From: Gracilaria domingensis
Lineage: Eukaryota > Rhodophyta > Florideophyceae > Gracilariales > Gracilariaceae
NCBI GenBank assembly: GCA_022539475.1
Contig: VCMS01000415.1
Location: forward strand, 1-37,447
Reading direction: 5' to 3'
Length of the DNA stretch: 37,447 nucleotides
Positions 28,941 to 37,447 of the stretch are shown here, in pieces. Below the pieces are notes generated by a model, which saw nothing but the letters and a program-made list of their open reading frames with translations, was not told the DNA's origin and made no database searches. Numbering within the stretch: the first letter of the stretch is position 1; each line of letters begins with the position of its first letter. The translations under genes were made by a program, and so were the position numbers.

Positions 28941-31128
28941 TGGGATTCCGCCTGCGGCGGCTGCTCAGGTTCCTCGGCAACGAGTGCATGGGCCCGTTGG
29001 CCGTGAGGTCCCGCATGAGCGGTGTTTTGATCGGCAACAACCTGTGGAGCAGGGCGTACCGGCTGTGCGGGGACATTCCGTTGTGGCGGAGCTGTCGTGA
29101 CGGCATGTGAAAAGTCCGTCTTGGCACGCAGATACGACGTCATTGGGACGGATTGCTTCTCCTCAGGAGTGAGGGCCTCGTAGTTCACCGTAACTTTGGC
29201 CATATCTCTCATGGAGAGTAGACACTGGGGCGAGATGTGACCATGCGTGTAGCAGAGGTGACAGATTGCCAATCTACCACCCGTACGCGGGGCCGCAATC
29301 CGAGCATCGGTGAACCCTACCCGAGGTCGGGTGTCCTTCCATCCTGGCCGTTGAAAACGGGTTGCTCCGTTCGAGTACGGAATTCGAGGTCCGTGAACAC
29401 GGTTGGCATCTGCGTAAAGCAGGGTGCCGTCTTGGGCCGTGTCGAAGGAAGCGTCCGTTATCGACGGTAGTTCGGTCGTTGGAATGGAACCCAACCCATC
29501 ATGGGCAAGCTCTACGTTATCATACTCCCGTTGGGAGGCCTCATTCGCTATCAGCGACAAAGATGGGGATTTGTTCTCCATCATCAACGCCTTGGCGGAC
29601 CTGATCCTAGTACTAGGGCCTCGTCCACGTAGTGCATCACCTTCCACTCGAGCGTATTGGACCAACTCGATGTAGGTAACCTTCCGCTTATCCTCGCGGG
29701 AGCGGGCGACTAAGGTCTTGATAGCAGGATCCAGCCCATCCACGAACATCGTGCAGCGTTCCCCGACGGGGTAGACATTCCCACTGCGGTGGAAAGCCTT
29801 GTTCAGGCGTACCGAGCAATCGGTTTCGGTCTCTCCCTGACGCTGACGAGTGTCTCGCAAAGCGAGTATGGCATTCCCAATAGCATCATTGGTGGCGTAT
29901 GACCTCAGCAGGTATTGAACTGCTTCGGGCCAGCAGGTAACTCCCTCCTCGGAGGCCCGTGAAGAGCTCCGCATGGAGTTGTACTGGTCCTCGGCCACAT
30001 TACGTAAGAAATACGGTAACGCGATGTACGCTTGGCCTTCATTCATTCCGAGAATATCGGCTCCCGCTACGAAGCGGGCAAGAAAATCAAGCACCAACAC
30101 TGGGTCTTCTCCAGAAAAGGTCTGGTTACGAAGAGAGAGTTGCATGCGCTTGATGCAATCCTTGACTCTTCCCGTTCCACGGGGTGTACGATCCAGTGAG
30201 GAATCTTCCAAACGGTAGTACCGGTAAGACAATAACTTCCGATACATCGGGTTTGTCGGCTTCAGCTCCTTAAGGCCGGAGTGTTTCCGTCCTTTCGAAC
30301 GAGCTCGAACGGCACCATGGGAGGCCGACGACCGCTTTGAGCGTAAATAGCGCCCAGCGCGGCGATCGTCCTCGGACGAGTCCGACGAGTCGGAACCTTC
30401 CGGGCCATTCGGATTGTCAGTCGACGTACTCGACGAGTCCGAGTCCTGGTCTTCTTCCTTGAACTTCCGCCTGCGGCGAGACCTATCCCGACCAGTGTGC
30501 TTGTCGCGGTGCGACACGGCAACCGGCTCCGCCGGAGTGTTGAATCCTGCCATAGCGGCTTTTTCCAACGTCTCGAGACGCTCTCGAATCCGATCGAATC
30601 GGGTCTCAACTCCTTTCACGAAGGCGGCGGGTCCTCTAAGACATTCCAACACAGTGTTGACGTCAGACCGGAGGATACGGGGATCCTCTGCGACATCCTT
30701 CACAGGAGCAGCCCTCACTTCATCGCGAAGGGACCTAAACTCTCCCATGAGGGAATCATGAGCTCCCAAAAGGGAATTGTGAGCAGCCCGCAAGATGCGA
30801 ACCTGCTCTTCCAGGGTTATTCCCTGGGTGTTCTTGACCTTCTCCCGACGGGGTTGTTGCACCGCGGCAGCGGACGTAGCCTGAACAGCAGGAGCTGTGC
30901 CAGAAACGACCGGAGCTTCCGGAGTAGCACCATCCGTAGGAGGAATCAACGGGGAAAACGGAAGTGTCCGGCATGCTGGCTGGGTGGACAGCCTCGAGGA
31001 CGGCCTGACGCCATCGATCCAGGGCGCACCGGGATCCTCGAAGGAGGTCGACTATCGGCGGGAGCACCACCGTTGTGGGAACGACTGCGAGTGATCGCAG
31101 GCTCCGCATCCGAGGGCTTCCGAGACAT
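28931..31128 (-). CDS. gag: Gag of element 2, N-terminus in a neighbouring frame
   Basis: The main frame gives 672 codons from about 30949 to TAA at 28931. It lacks an ATG at its start. A plausible start is ATG 31128 in another frame (MSRKPSDAEPAITRSRSH), which meets a TGA at 30946 near a run TTTTCCCC, so a one-base loss is likely there. Domains: an N-terminal coil (ITLEEQVRILRAAHNSLLGA; RIRERLETLEKA), a Ser/Asp and basic tract, a capsid-like retrotransposon Gag domain (GEDPVLVLDFLARFVAGADI; TETDCSVRLNKAFHR), and a zinc knuckle CHLCYTHGHISPQC (CX2CX4HX4C). It forms the particle and binds the RNA. The 3' end carries the frameshift signal. Confidence 0.85.
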
Positions 31129-31224
31129 CGGTATCCAGCGAACCGTTACACGGGAACTTCCAAGGGGAAACGAACCTCAAAGAGGGAATACACACGAGTG
31201 TCAAACCCTTCAATCTCCTAATCT

Positions 31225-31242
31225 TTCTAGGTCGGGGGACCA
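31225..31242 (-). promoter_or_regulatory. primer-binding site of element 2
   Basis: On the minus strand, TGGTCCCCCGACCTAGAA begins three bases (AAG) after the CA end of the 5' LTR. It is nearly the same as the element 1 site. tRNA not identified. Confidence 0.7.
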
Positions 31243-31245
31243 CTT

Positions 31246-32024
31246 TGTAGTGCAACCCGTGAGCGGGAAAAGACACCACGAAGACGTTCGGGATCTTCCT
31301 CTACGGAGGGTAGCGAAGCGAACAGAGCCTCTCTGGAATGGCACAACGAGCCGGGTGTAAGACCGGGGCCAAACCGTCACGACGGGGCGATGAGAGTTGA
31401 AATAGAAAGGTAGAGCGGAGAAGGGAGTACCACGACACGTGGGTGTGCAATACCTCGGAAGAGGGTTGGAGGAAAGAAAGGGAAAAGGAAAAGGAGAGCG
31501 AGAGCGCCACGGGGTGGGGCCTCGCGACAAGGTGACGAAGGATAACGGCGTACTGCCGGGGCTTTCCCTATACAGGAGCGAACGCGACAAACAGCGGTAA
31601 AACACTCCCACAGTTGGGTTCCTTTGGAGGACGCAGGGTAGATAAACGAACCGTGTCAACGGGGAGTCTCTCCGATTAGGAGTCGAGCACCGCCGAAGGC
31701 GTGAACGATTAGAGCCAAGACCCGTCAGTAGGGTCACCCTGGTTGGGGCACTTTACTGGTGCGACGGCGGCGACGCAGTCGCACTAAGTAGTGTCCTAAC
31801 TAAAGTTAATAAATAATATTAACTAAACTTCCCACTAATTGTGGCAACCGCCCACGTGTAGTGGCCAACCTCCGATCAGCTCCACCGTGTCCCACGTGTC
31901 CGAACCATCTCAATGGCAACCACTAGTAACTACTAGTCATATACTGGTGTGCACCAGACAAACCCGTAAACGGGAAATATGACTAAGTCCTGTCAGAATA
32001 CTCATAGATGAGCGTTGCACTACA
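31246..32024 (-). repeat. 5' LTR of element 2
   Basis: 779 bp, TGTAGTGCAAC to GTTGCACTACA on the plus strand, matching the 3' LTR at 9549-10327. The primer-binding site lies on its left, which fixes it as the 5' LTR of a minus-strand element. CAAG follows at 32025-32028. Confidence 0.9.
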
Positions 32025-32028
32025 CAAG
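32025..32028. repeat. target-site duplication CAAG, right copy
   Basis: Matches 9545-9548 on the other side of element 2. Confidence 0.75.
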
Positions 32029-34381
32029 GAGGGGGAGGGAGATCGTGGAACCACATTGGTCTGTTCGGCGTCGCCCTGTACTCTATTCTGAAGACGCTCT
32101 CTTGTTCAAGAGTTGGTATTTTAATGACCGCATTCGGTGCTCTGGACTTGCTGAATATCCATTATGGATACGCTGTGCACATCGCGTGCGTTGGTTCTAC
32201 TCTTGTCACTGAGTTTCTAACCCTCGATAGGGACGGTATGGTTGAGTTTCATACTCTCCCAACTGGGATTTTGATGCTTTACCGCGGATGGTGACGCCTA
32301 CGGATCGCGTTAAATTGCCACAGTGAGAGTGGCCTGGCACCCGTTGGATGGGTATCTTTGTCGCTCATCAGTCTTCCCACACGCTGCTGGTTTATTTCAA
32401 TGCAGACCATGGTAGGGTGATGCAGAACGATGGTGTAGAACCCTCTCTGGGTGATGACCAATTGGCTCCGCTTTGCTCAGAATATATGGCGCTGATACCC
32501 TACACTCGGTGGTTTTGACGTCACATGCGTCGCGCAAGCATCCGCAGTTCGCGGCTGTCGTCACGGCGGTGTACACCCCAATGGGTTAGTCGAAACGCAC
32601 TCCGTCTCTCCGGACAACGTGAAATGGGCTGCGCCAAACATCGTTCGTCAGTAAGAAACACCTTTCAAAGGTAAGAGTTATGAAGAACCGTTATCGGTGC
32701 GCTTTAGGACGCTGGAAAGTTTAAACCCACTTGCTGGTGACGGGCAGTGCGCTGCACCTGAAGAGGTGAGAAGAGATATCACCCTGTGCTTGGGTTAAGT
32801 ACACCGCGATGCGTTCATTTTGAAGTGCCGCAGAGCAGCGCGCGCGAGCGCGTGCACGGGCGGTCGCTCAAAAATTTAATTTTTTGGAGTGCAAACCCTC
32901 CTTGGTGCATGCTGTGTGTGCTGTGCACCATCTTGGTTCCAGCCCTGGTGGGCGCGCCAAATTAATTTACTTGATTTTTTGGCTTGCCACGGCGCGTGGG
33001 CACTCCGGGAACGGACGTTAGTGCACATGGCCACTTGGCACTGTACTCAGACAATCGGGTTGTGTTGCACTTCTCCACGTGGCAGAGTGCCAAGCCAATC
33101 AGGTGGCATTGCTTTGCTGTGGCTCTTAACCGCTCTGGTGGACTCCTGAAGGGACATTTTGAGAATTGTGGCACCCAGCGCGGGTTTTCTTAGGCAATTT
33201 GGTTAAGCGCAAACCGTTGCAACGGTGTTCAATGTGCACAGTTTGCAACGTGACCGACAATTCAGGACTGCTGGACATTACTGCGCAGGGTTTGAACCTA
33301 AAGAGGTACTGCGTGTGTGTTTGTTGCTCAGCAACTATGAGCAGCAATCATGAGACTCCCGAAGGGATTGCGCACCAGACGAAAGGACTCAGTTCGAGTG
33401 TTGATATATTTGGCCACATGTTAGGCGTTTTCAACTGGAGTGCGTGACAATTGTCGGTCTCCGAGCATCGGATGCTTGAGTGTACGAGTATCCGTCTATG
33501 GATTATATGTGGAGGACACCGCTCAACGGTTACGACAACAGCTGAGGCGACCGGGTGGGTGTGCACTGACTATGTTGTACGACACAGCAGAGCGAGGTCG
33601 GAGTTTAACCCAACTGAGTGTGATGGTGCGGACCAGTACCTGGTGAAGAAGAAGTACCTTTGAAAGGTGAAGCAGTAGAGAATGGAAGACGCCCTGATGG
33701 GAAAGCATCCATTTATGTAGGGCCTATAAGAACTCTCACGAGTGAATTTCAAGCAGTTCAGCAACCGATGAAACGGTTTTTGGAGACCCGTCTCAGGGTA
33801 GGGAAGTCCTGAAACATCAATGCCATACCCGTTAATCAGGGTTGCACAGTCTCATCTGGAGGTACACCTGGAAAGGCTGTGGTTCTATAGAACGTCAGGA
33901 AACCCAAAGTTGGTATAGGAAATTAAGGTTTCACGCGCCGCAAGCGTTGATAACCAGACTTCTGGTGGTTGATACCCAGTCGGTATGTAACACTACCCCT
34001 CTTTAGGGAATGGGGACCCGTTTCGGAGCAACCGTCAACCCGGTGTCAGCCATGGAAAAGCACCAAGTATGGTGTGCGGCGCTCGACCGTACTGGTCCGT
34101 TGTGGAAAAAAAATATCGGTGCAACAGAGCCATCACAATTTGGTGCCCGTCGGCTTGCTACTACAGAACTGAACAAGTGCGTGATGAGAGAGGAGATAAC
34201 CATTGCGGTTAGGCTGGATCCCAGAATGGTGTGATGGGTTAATCGCCATTTGTCAGGAAATCAGGAAAATTAGAGGCTACAGGACTCCGTACCACACCCA
34301 TTGCAGGTGTAAGTGGCAATCCCATGGTGGGAGTATTATGTCTGCGCAGTTGCGAGCAACATGCACTGACGGACGAACAGG
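32029..34381. other. non-coding region, probably the rest of element 1's 3' part
   Basis: About 2.35 kb with no convincing gene on either strand; the frames present are short and overlap at random. It begins with a purine run (GAGGGGGAGGGAGA) and contains small palindromes such as ACCTTTCAAAGGT (near 32660) and ACCTTTGAAAGGT (near 33655). Composition resembles 8910-9544, which it would join if element 2 were absent. I found no 3' LTR for element 1 in it. Confidence 0.4.
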
Positions 34382-35174
34382 TGTACGTGCAACCCGTGAG
34401 CGGGGAAAAGAAACCACGAACGACGTTTCGGATCTTCCTCTTAACTGAGGGAACCCAGAGAAAGAACAACGACCTCAATTACTAGCGACACCATGAGCGC
34501 AACATAGCCGGAGTGTAAGGGCGGCCAAACGTCCGACGGGGCGATTGAGAGTTGAGGCAGAGAGGGTGATCGCACGCGAGTGTAGTAGCCTCGAGAGGGG
34601 CGAAACACGGAGTGGGGAAAGGAAACGATAAGGAGGGAAGAGAGGGAAAAAGAGAGGTCGGCGATCACCTCGGCCGGGGTACATCATATCACAGGAGTCG
34701 AACACCGAACACAGACTGCATTATAACACTCTCAAAGTTGGCGTTTCTGTGGGAGTTACGCAGGGTGGGATAGCGAGCGTTTACAACAGACGGCGTACCA
34801 TCCACATACGGAGTCTGTGCACGCGAAGGAGAGATGCTAGAGCCAAGATCTTGAGGTACGGAATCACACCTGTTGGGGCACCATCTTTTACTGGTGCCGA
34901 ACCGTGCGGCGATGCCGTCGCACTAAGTAGCGTCTCACTAAAATTTAAATGAATAATATCAACCTAACTCCACTAAATTGTTGGCAACCGCCCACGTGTA
35001 GTGGCCAACCTCCGATAGCTCCACCTGTGGTCCAGAATTGGTCCGTAACCATCAATGGAACCAACTAGTAAACTACTAGTCATATACTGGTGTGGTACAG
35101 GTAACCCGTAAACGGGAATATGACTAAGTCTCACACCGTACAGAATACTCATCAGATGAGCGTTGCAACTAACA
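34382..35174 (-). repeat. LTR of a second, noisy copy of the element 2 family
   Basis: Starts TGTACGTGCAACCCGTGAG and ends GTTGCAACTAACA, and aligns throughout with the 779-bp LTRs but with many single-base insertions and losses (793 bases). The ACTAGT and CCCGTAAACGGG inverted repeats are kept. The purine tract lies on its right, so it is a 3' LTR of a minus-strand element that continues beyond the window. Confidence 0.8.
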
Positions 35175-37447
35175 TATACCCGCTCCTTAGGCGGTAATCA
35201 AAACTCGACGCGGAGGTCTCAGGAATCGGCAGCGCAGCCAGAAGAATACTAAGTGCAGCGCTCCGTCCCCTCCGGTAATGGTTTCTTTTCTCCTTCCTCC
35301 GGTCAACGGACGTGCTCCTGCTCTTGCAGTAGTAGCACCTCTCCCAGAGTACCCGGCCCGAAAACTTCTCTCAGCTCCTGCGATAAACTTATACCTACGA
35401 CACAGACCACGGAACTAGACTCAACTATGAGTGTGTTGTCCACGAACCAGCCTCCGAACCAAACCACCGGTTCCCCCACGGGGGCCTCACCGGACTATCA
35501 CCCCGCATCAACAGTCTTCCCGCCTCATCCAGGGCTCCAACCGCCGCGGGGCAATCGACACTGATAGAGAATCACCACATACACGACAGACACAATGCCG
35601 CTCTCGCGGGCCCGTGCCTCGGGTTCCATCCAGGTGGGTCTGGCCGTCCTTTCAATCCCTTGTAAGGGCTCGAACCCGGCGAAGCCGGCGCTGCGAGGCG
35701 GCCTCGCTCGCACTCTACACGCATAAGAGTTCCACCCAACTGGGCGGTGTTCTGAAAGCCCTCATACACTGAGTATGGCGGGACGTTACACCCTTGCCGG
35801 GGGACCTCCGGCAATGGTGACCAACTTCGTGGGGATTTTGGCGCACTGCGCATGGCGCGATTCTGTCCATGCAAACGCATACGCGAGGGGCAAAACTCGG
35901 CTCACACCACACCGGGAAGATAGCGATAGACTCACATATAGATATGGTGGCTTACAAACGGCAAGGCGGGCGCCGTTTCGAGTTTTCCTATCCGCAGGGA
36001 TGGCTCGATGTGCGAGATATATCAAGGAGCCGCGGAGAAATCAGTTACTGCGACCGCCTACCGCGTTGGAACCCTTTGCCTGGGCGGGAGAATGACCACA
36101 GAATCATAGACCACACGGAGGGAGCACACCACATATGCTTGGACAGACCGATTCTTCGGGCTGAGTTTCGATTATCTCCCCCACGCCGCGTCTAATCTTT
36201 CCTTCAGAACTTCATCCGCCATGGAGAGGCGGTCTCGATCCCAATTTGGGTACTATCGCCCATAGTCAGAACGTGGAGATCCGCCATATCGCGGCTGCGC
36301 ACCGACACGGTCGAGTATAGTACATAATGACAGAGCGTGTAGGAGTTCTAGAAAGCAGTGACGGGAGATAGTCATTAGGTATAAACCCCCGGTGTTTCAC
36401 GCTACTTAGGGTCATACGCTACTCCACAAGATAGATAACACACGGTTTTGGTCGGTTGTCGTCACCGAGTGGGTGTCCGACCGCGGGTTTGTCTCAGCTG
36501 AGCGATATGACGCAGTATCGACTGGTGGCTCAATCCTCCCGCGTGCGGCGGGCATCCGACGTTTTGGATTCCTTGGAAGTCCCCTCGGGGGTCGTGCACA
36601 ACAAGACGAAGGTGTTGAGCCTTTCTCGATTATTCGATAAAACGATCGACCTCGACCGAAGTGACATTTCCTTATCCAGAGTAAGTCGCCGGGTGATTCC
36701 CCGAACACGGGGTGGCATACGGCCAGGTCTGGGAAGAAATAACCGCTCTTGGGGTCGATCTGTCTTCTTCGACCCGTGGGGATGATCGGGAGATTACCCG
36801 CCCGCTGACGACGCAGCGGGGTGGAGCTCGTCTCTATGCAACTCACCGGCGCGGCCGGCCGATCACACACCTGGTTTGTGACTCGATGAGTATTACCGAG
36901 AGTACCTCGGGGGAGATCCAATGGTGGGATATTCCAGCCCCCGAGAACGCGGGAGGCGAGGATATACTCCGCGAGACCATGCAAATCGAGGACCATCCGA
37001 GCCGCAAACCCTGCGGGGACGGCGACGCGGCTACTGCTCCGGTTGTCGGCTCCGCTCGGCGTGACTTCATCGCTCCACTCCGAGGTTCACCATTCGGTAC
37101 CACAACTTCCGGCTCCAGCACCATACTTCGCCCGCCTGTATGCGGCTGCTTGCAGCTCATCCCCCGCCGGCGGGTGTGAACCGAAGGTGCGATTATCGCT
37201 CGCTTCCTCCGCGGCGCGGGTTTAAGTGCTAGTGCGGCCCTTGGCGACGTCAACCGCTATGGCGATCCCTTGGCTCAACGCCTTGCGGTATGCTCCTTCA
37301 GAATGAGGGCGATGGCGACGGCCAACCTATAACCAATCCAACACAAATCACTAAGTAAACGGGGAGCCGAGCTTCCCATGCGTGGGGTAAATTACAATGT
37401 TCCAAGTAGTAAAATAGACGCATTGAGATAAAAAGATTCTTTGGCTT
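35175..37447 (-). mobile_element. 3' internal part of the second element 2 copy, truncated by the window edge
   Basis: Aligns with 10328-12383 from the LTR edge to the window end, including the GAGATAAAAAGATTCTTTG block after the antisense ORF. Differences are mostly small indels, plus a few short extra stretches (for example about 27 bases just before the TAAACGG block near 37330). Confidence 0.8.
35215..37350 (+). pseudogene. ruined copy of the antisense accessory ORF
   Basis: Counterpart of the intact 10371-12305 frame. Recognisable stretches in shifting frames include GEISYCDRL near 36030, DRPILRAEFRL near 36145, and the Pro/Ala-rich tail region near 37090. The start ATG is not kept. Frame changes occur every few tens of bases, far more often than in the neighbouring element, which suggests either very old decay or raw sequence error at a contig end. 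Confidence 0.75.

Larger units (their letters stand above)
9549..32024 (-). mobile_element. LTR retrotransposon element 2 (Ty3/gypsy, chromodomain type), split by a 10.6-kb insert
   Basis: The two ends are 779-bp LTRs with TGTAGTGCAAC/GTTGCACTACA termini and a CAAG duplication outside. On the minus strand the order is 5' LTR, PBS, gag, frameshift site, protease, RT, RNase H, integrase, disordered linker, chromodomain, 3' LTR with a purine tract. The order RT before integrase plus the chromodomain places it near the chromoviruses of Ty3/gypsy. An antisense ORF (10371-12305) lies between pol and the 3' LTR. Without the insert at 13046-23620 it would be about 11.9 kb. It cannot be active: pol has two stops, a changed RT motif and the insertion. 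Confidence 0.85.

Noticed and set aside
32045..32062. Start of the 3' LTR of element 1 after the purine run at 32029
   Set aside because: The sequence after the purine run does not match the 5' LTR start at 4669 or any later part of it.

Overview
The window looks like a repeat-rich piece of a eukaryotic nuclear genome. It holds Ty3/gypsy-type LTR retrotransposons, Plavaka/Tnp2-like DNA-transposon transposases, a chromodomain, short intron-like motifs, long AT/GC-mixed non-coding stretches and no bacterial operon signals. The host is not identified. A ketopantoate-reductase-like gene at 15.7-16.6 kb resembles a family I associate with plants and algae, and the gene-like frames are nearly intron-free. 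A compact algal genome, possibly a red alga, is my weak inference; fungi are the main alternative because of the Plavaka-like transposases.

Layout. 1-4.2 kb: a broken plus-strand gene pair converging on a decayed minus-strand Plavaka-like transposase (copy 1). 4.67-9.5 kb: plus-strand LTR element 1 (5' LTR, primer-binding site, Gag without capsid domain, -1 frameshift site, protease plus RT relic); its 3' non-coding part probably continues at 32.0-34.4 kb. Inserted into it is minus-strand LTR element 2 (9549-32024). This has two 779-bp LTRs of equal length, a CAAG target-site duplication, PBS, gag, a -1 frameshift site, pol with a long disordered linker and a terminal chromodomain, and an unusual 644-codon antisense ORF beside the 3' LTR. 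34.4-37.4 kb: the 3' end of a second, very noisy copy of element 2 (LTR plus ruined antisense ORF).

Element 2 is itself split. Between the pol linker and the chromodomain lies about 10.6 kb of foreign DNA (13046-23620), flanked by TAGCA on both sides in the same pol reading phase. The insert carries a coiled-coil gene, three tandem homologous imperfect hairpins, a truncated ribulose-phosphate 3-epimerase, a ketopantoate-reductase-like gene, an S/T/K-rich protein gene, a 0.78-kb inverted-repeat element built from six palindromic units, a second Plavaka-like transposase (copy 2), a duplicated intron-like module and several near-perfect hairpins.

The history reads as nested insertions: element 1, then element 2 into it, then the 10.6-kb insert into element 2, with the palindrome element inside transposase copy 2. 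Most inactivating stops in otherwise open frames can be explained by single C-to-T or G-to-A changes, and 10 of 11 differences I count between the two LTRs are transitions. The most notable points are the conserved gag-pol frameshift signal in two diverged elements, the antisense ORF, the gene-carrying insert and the hairpin array.
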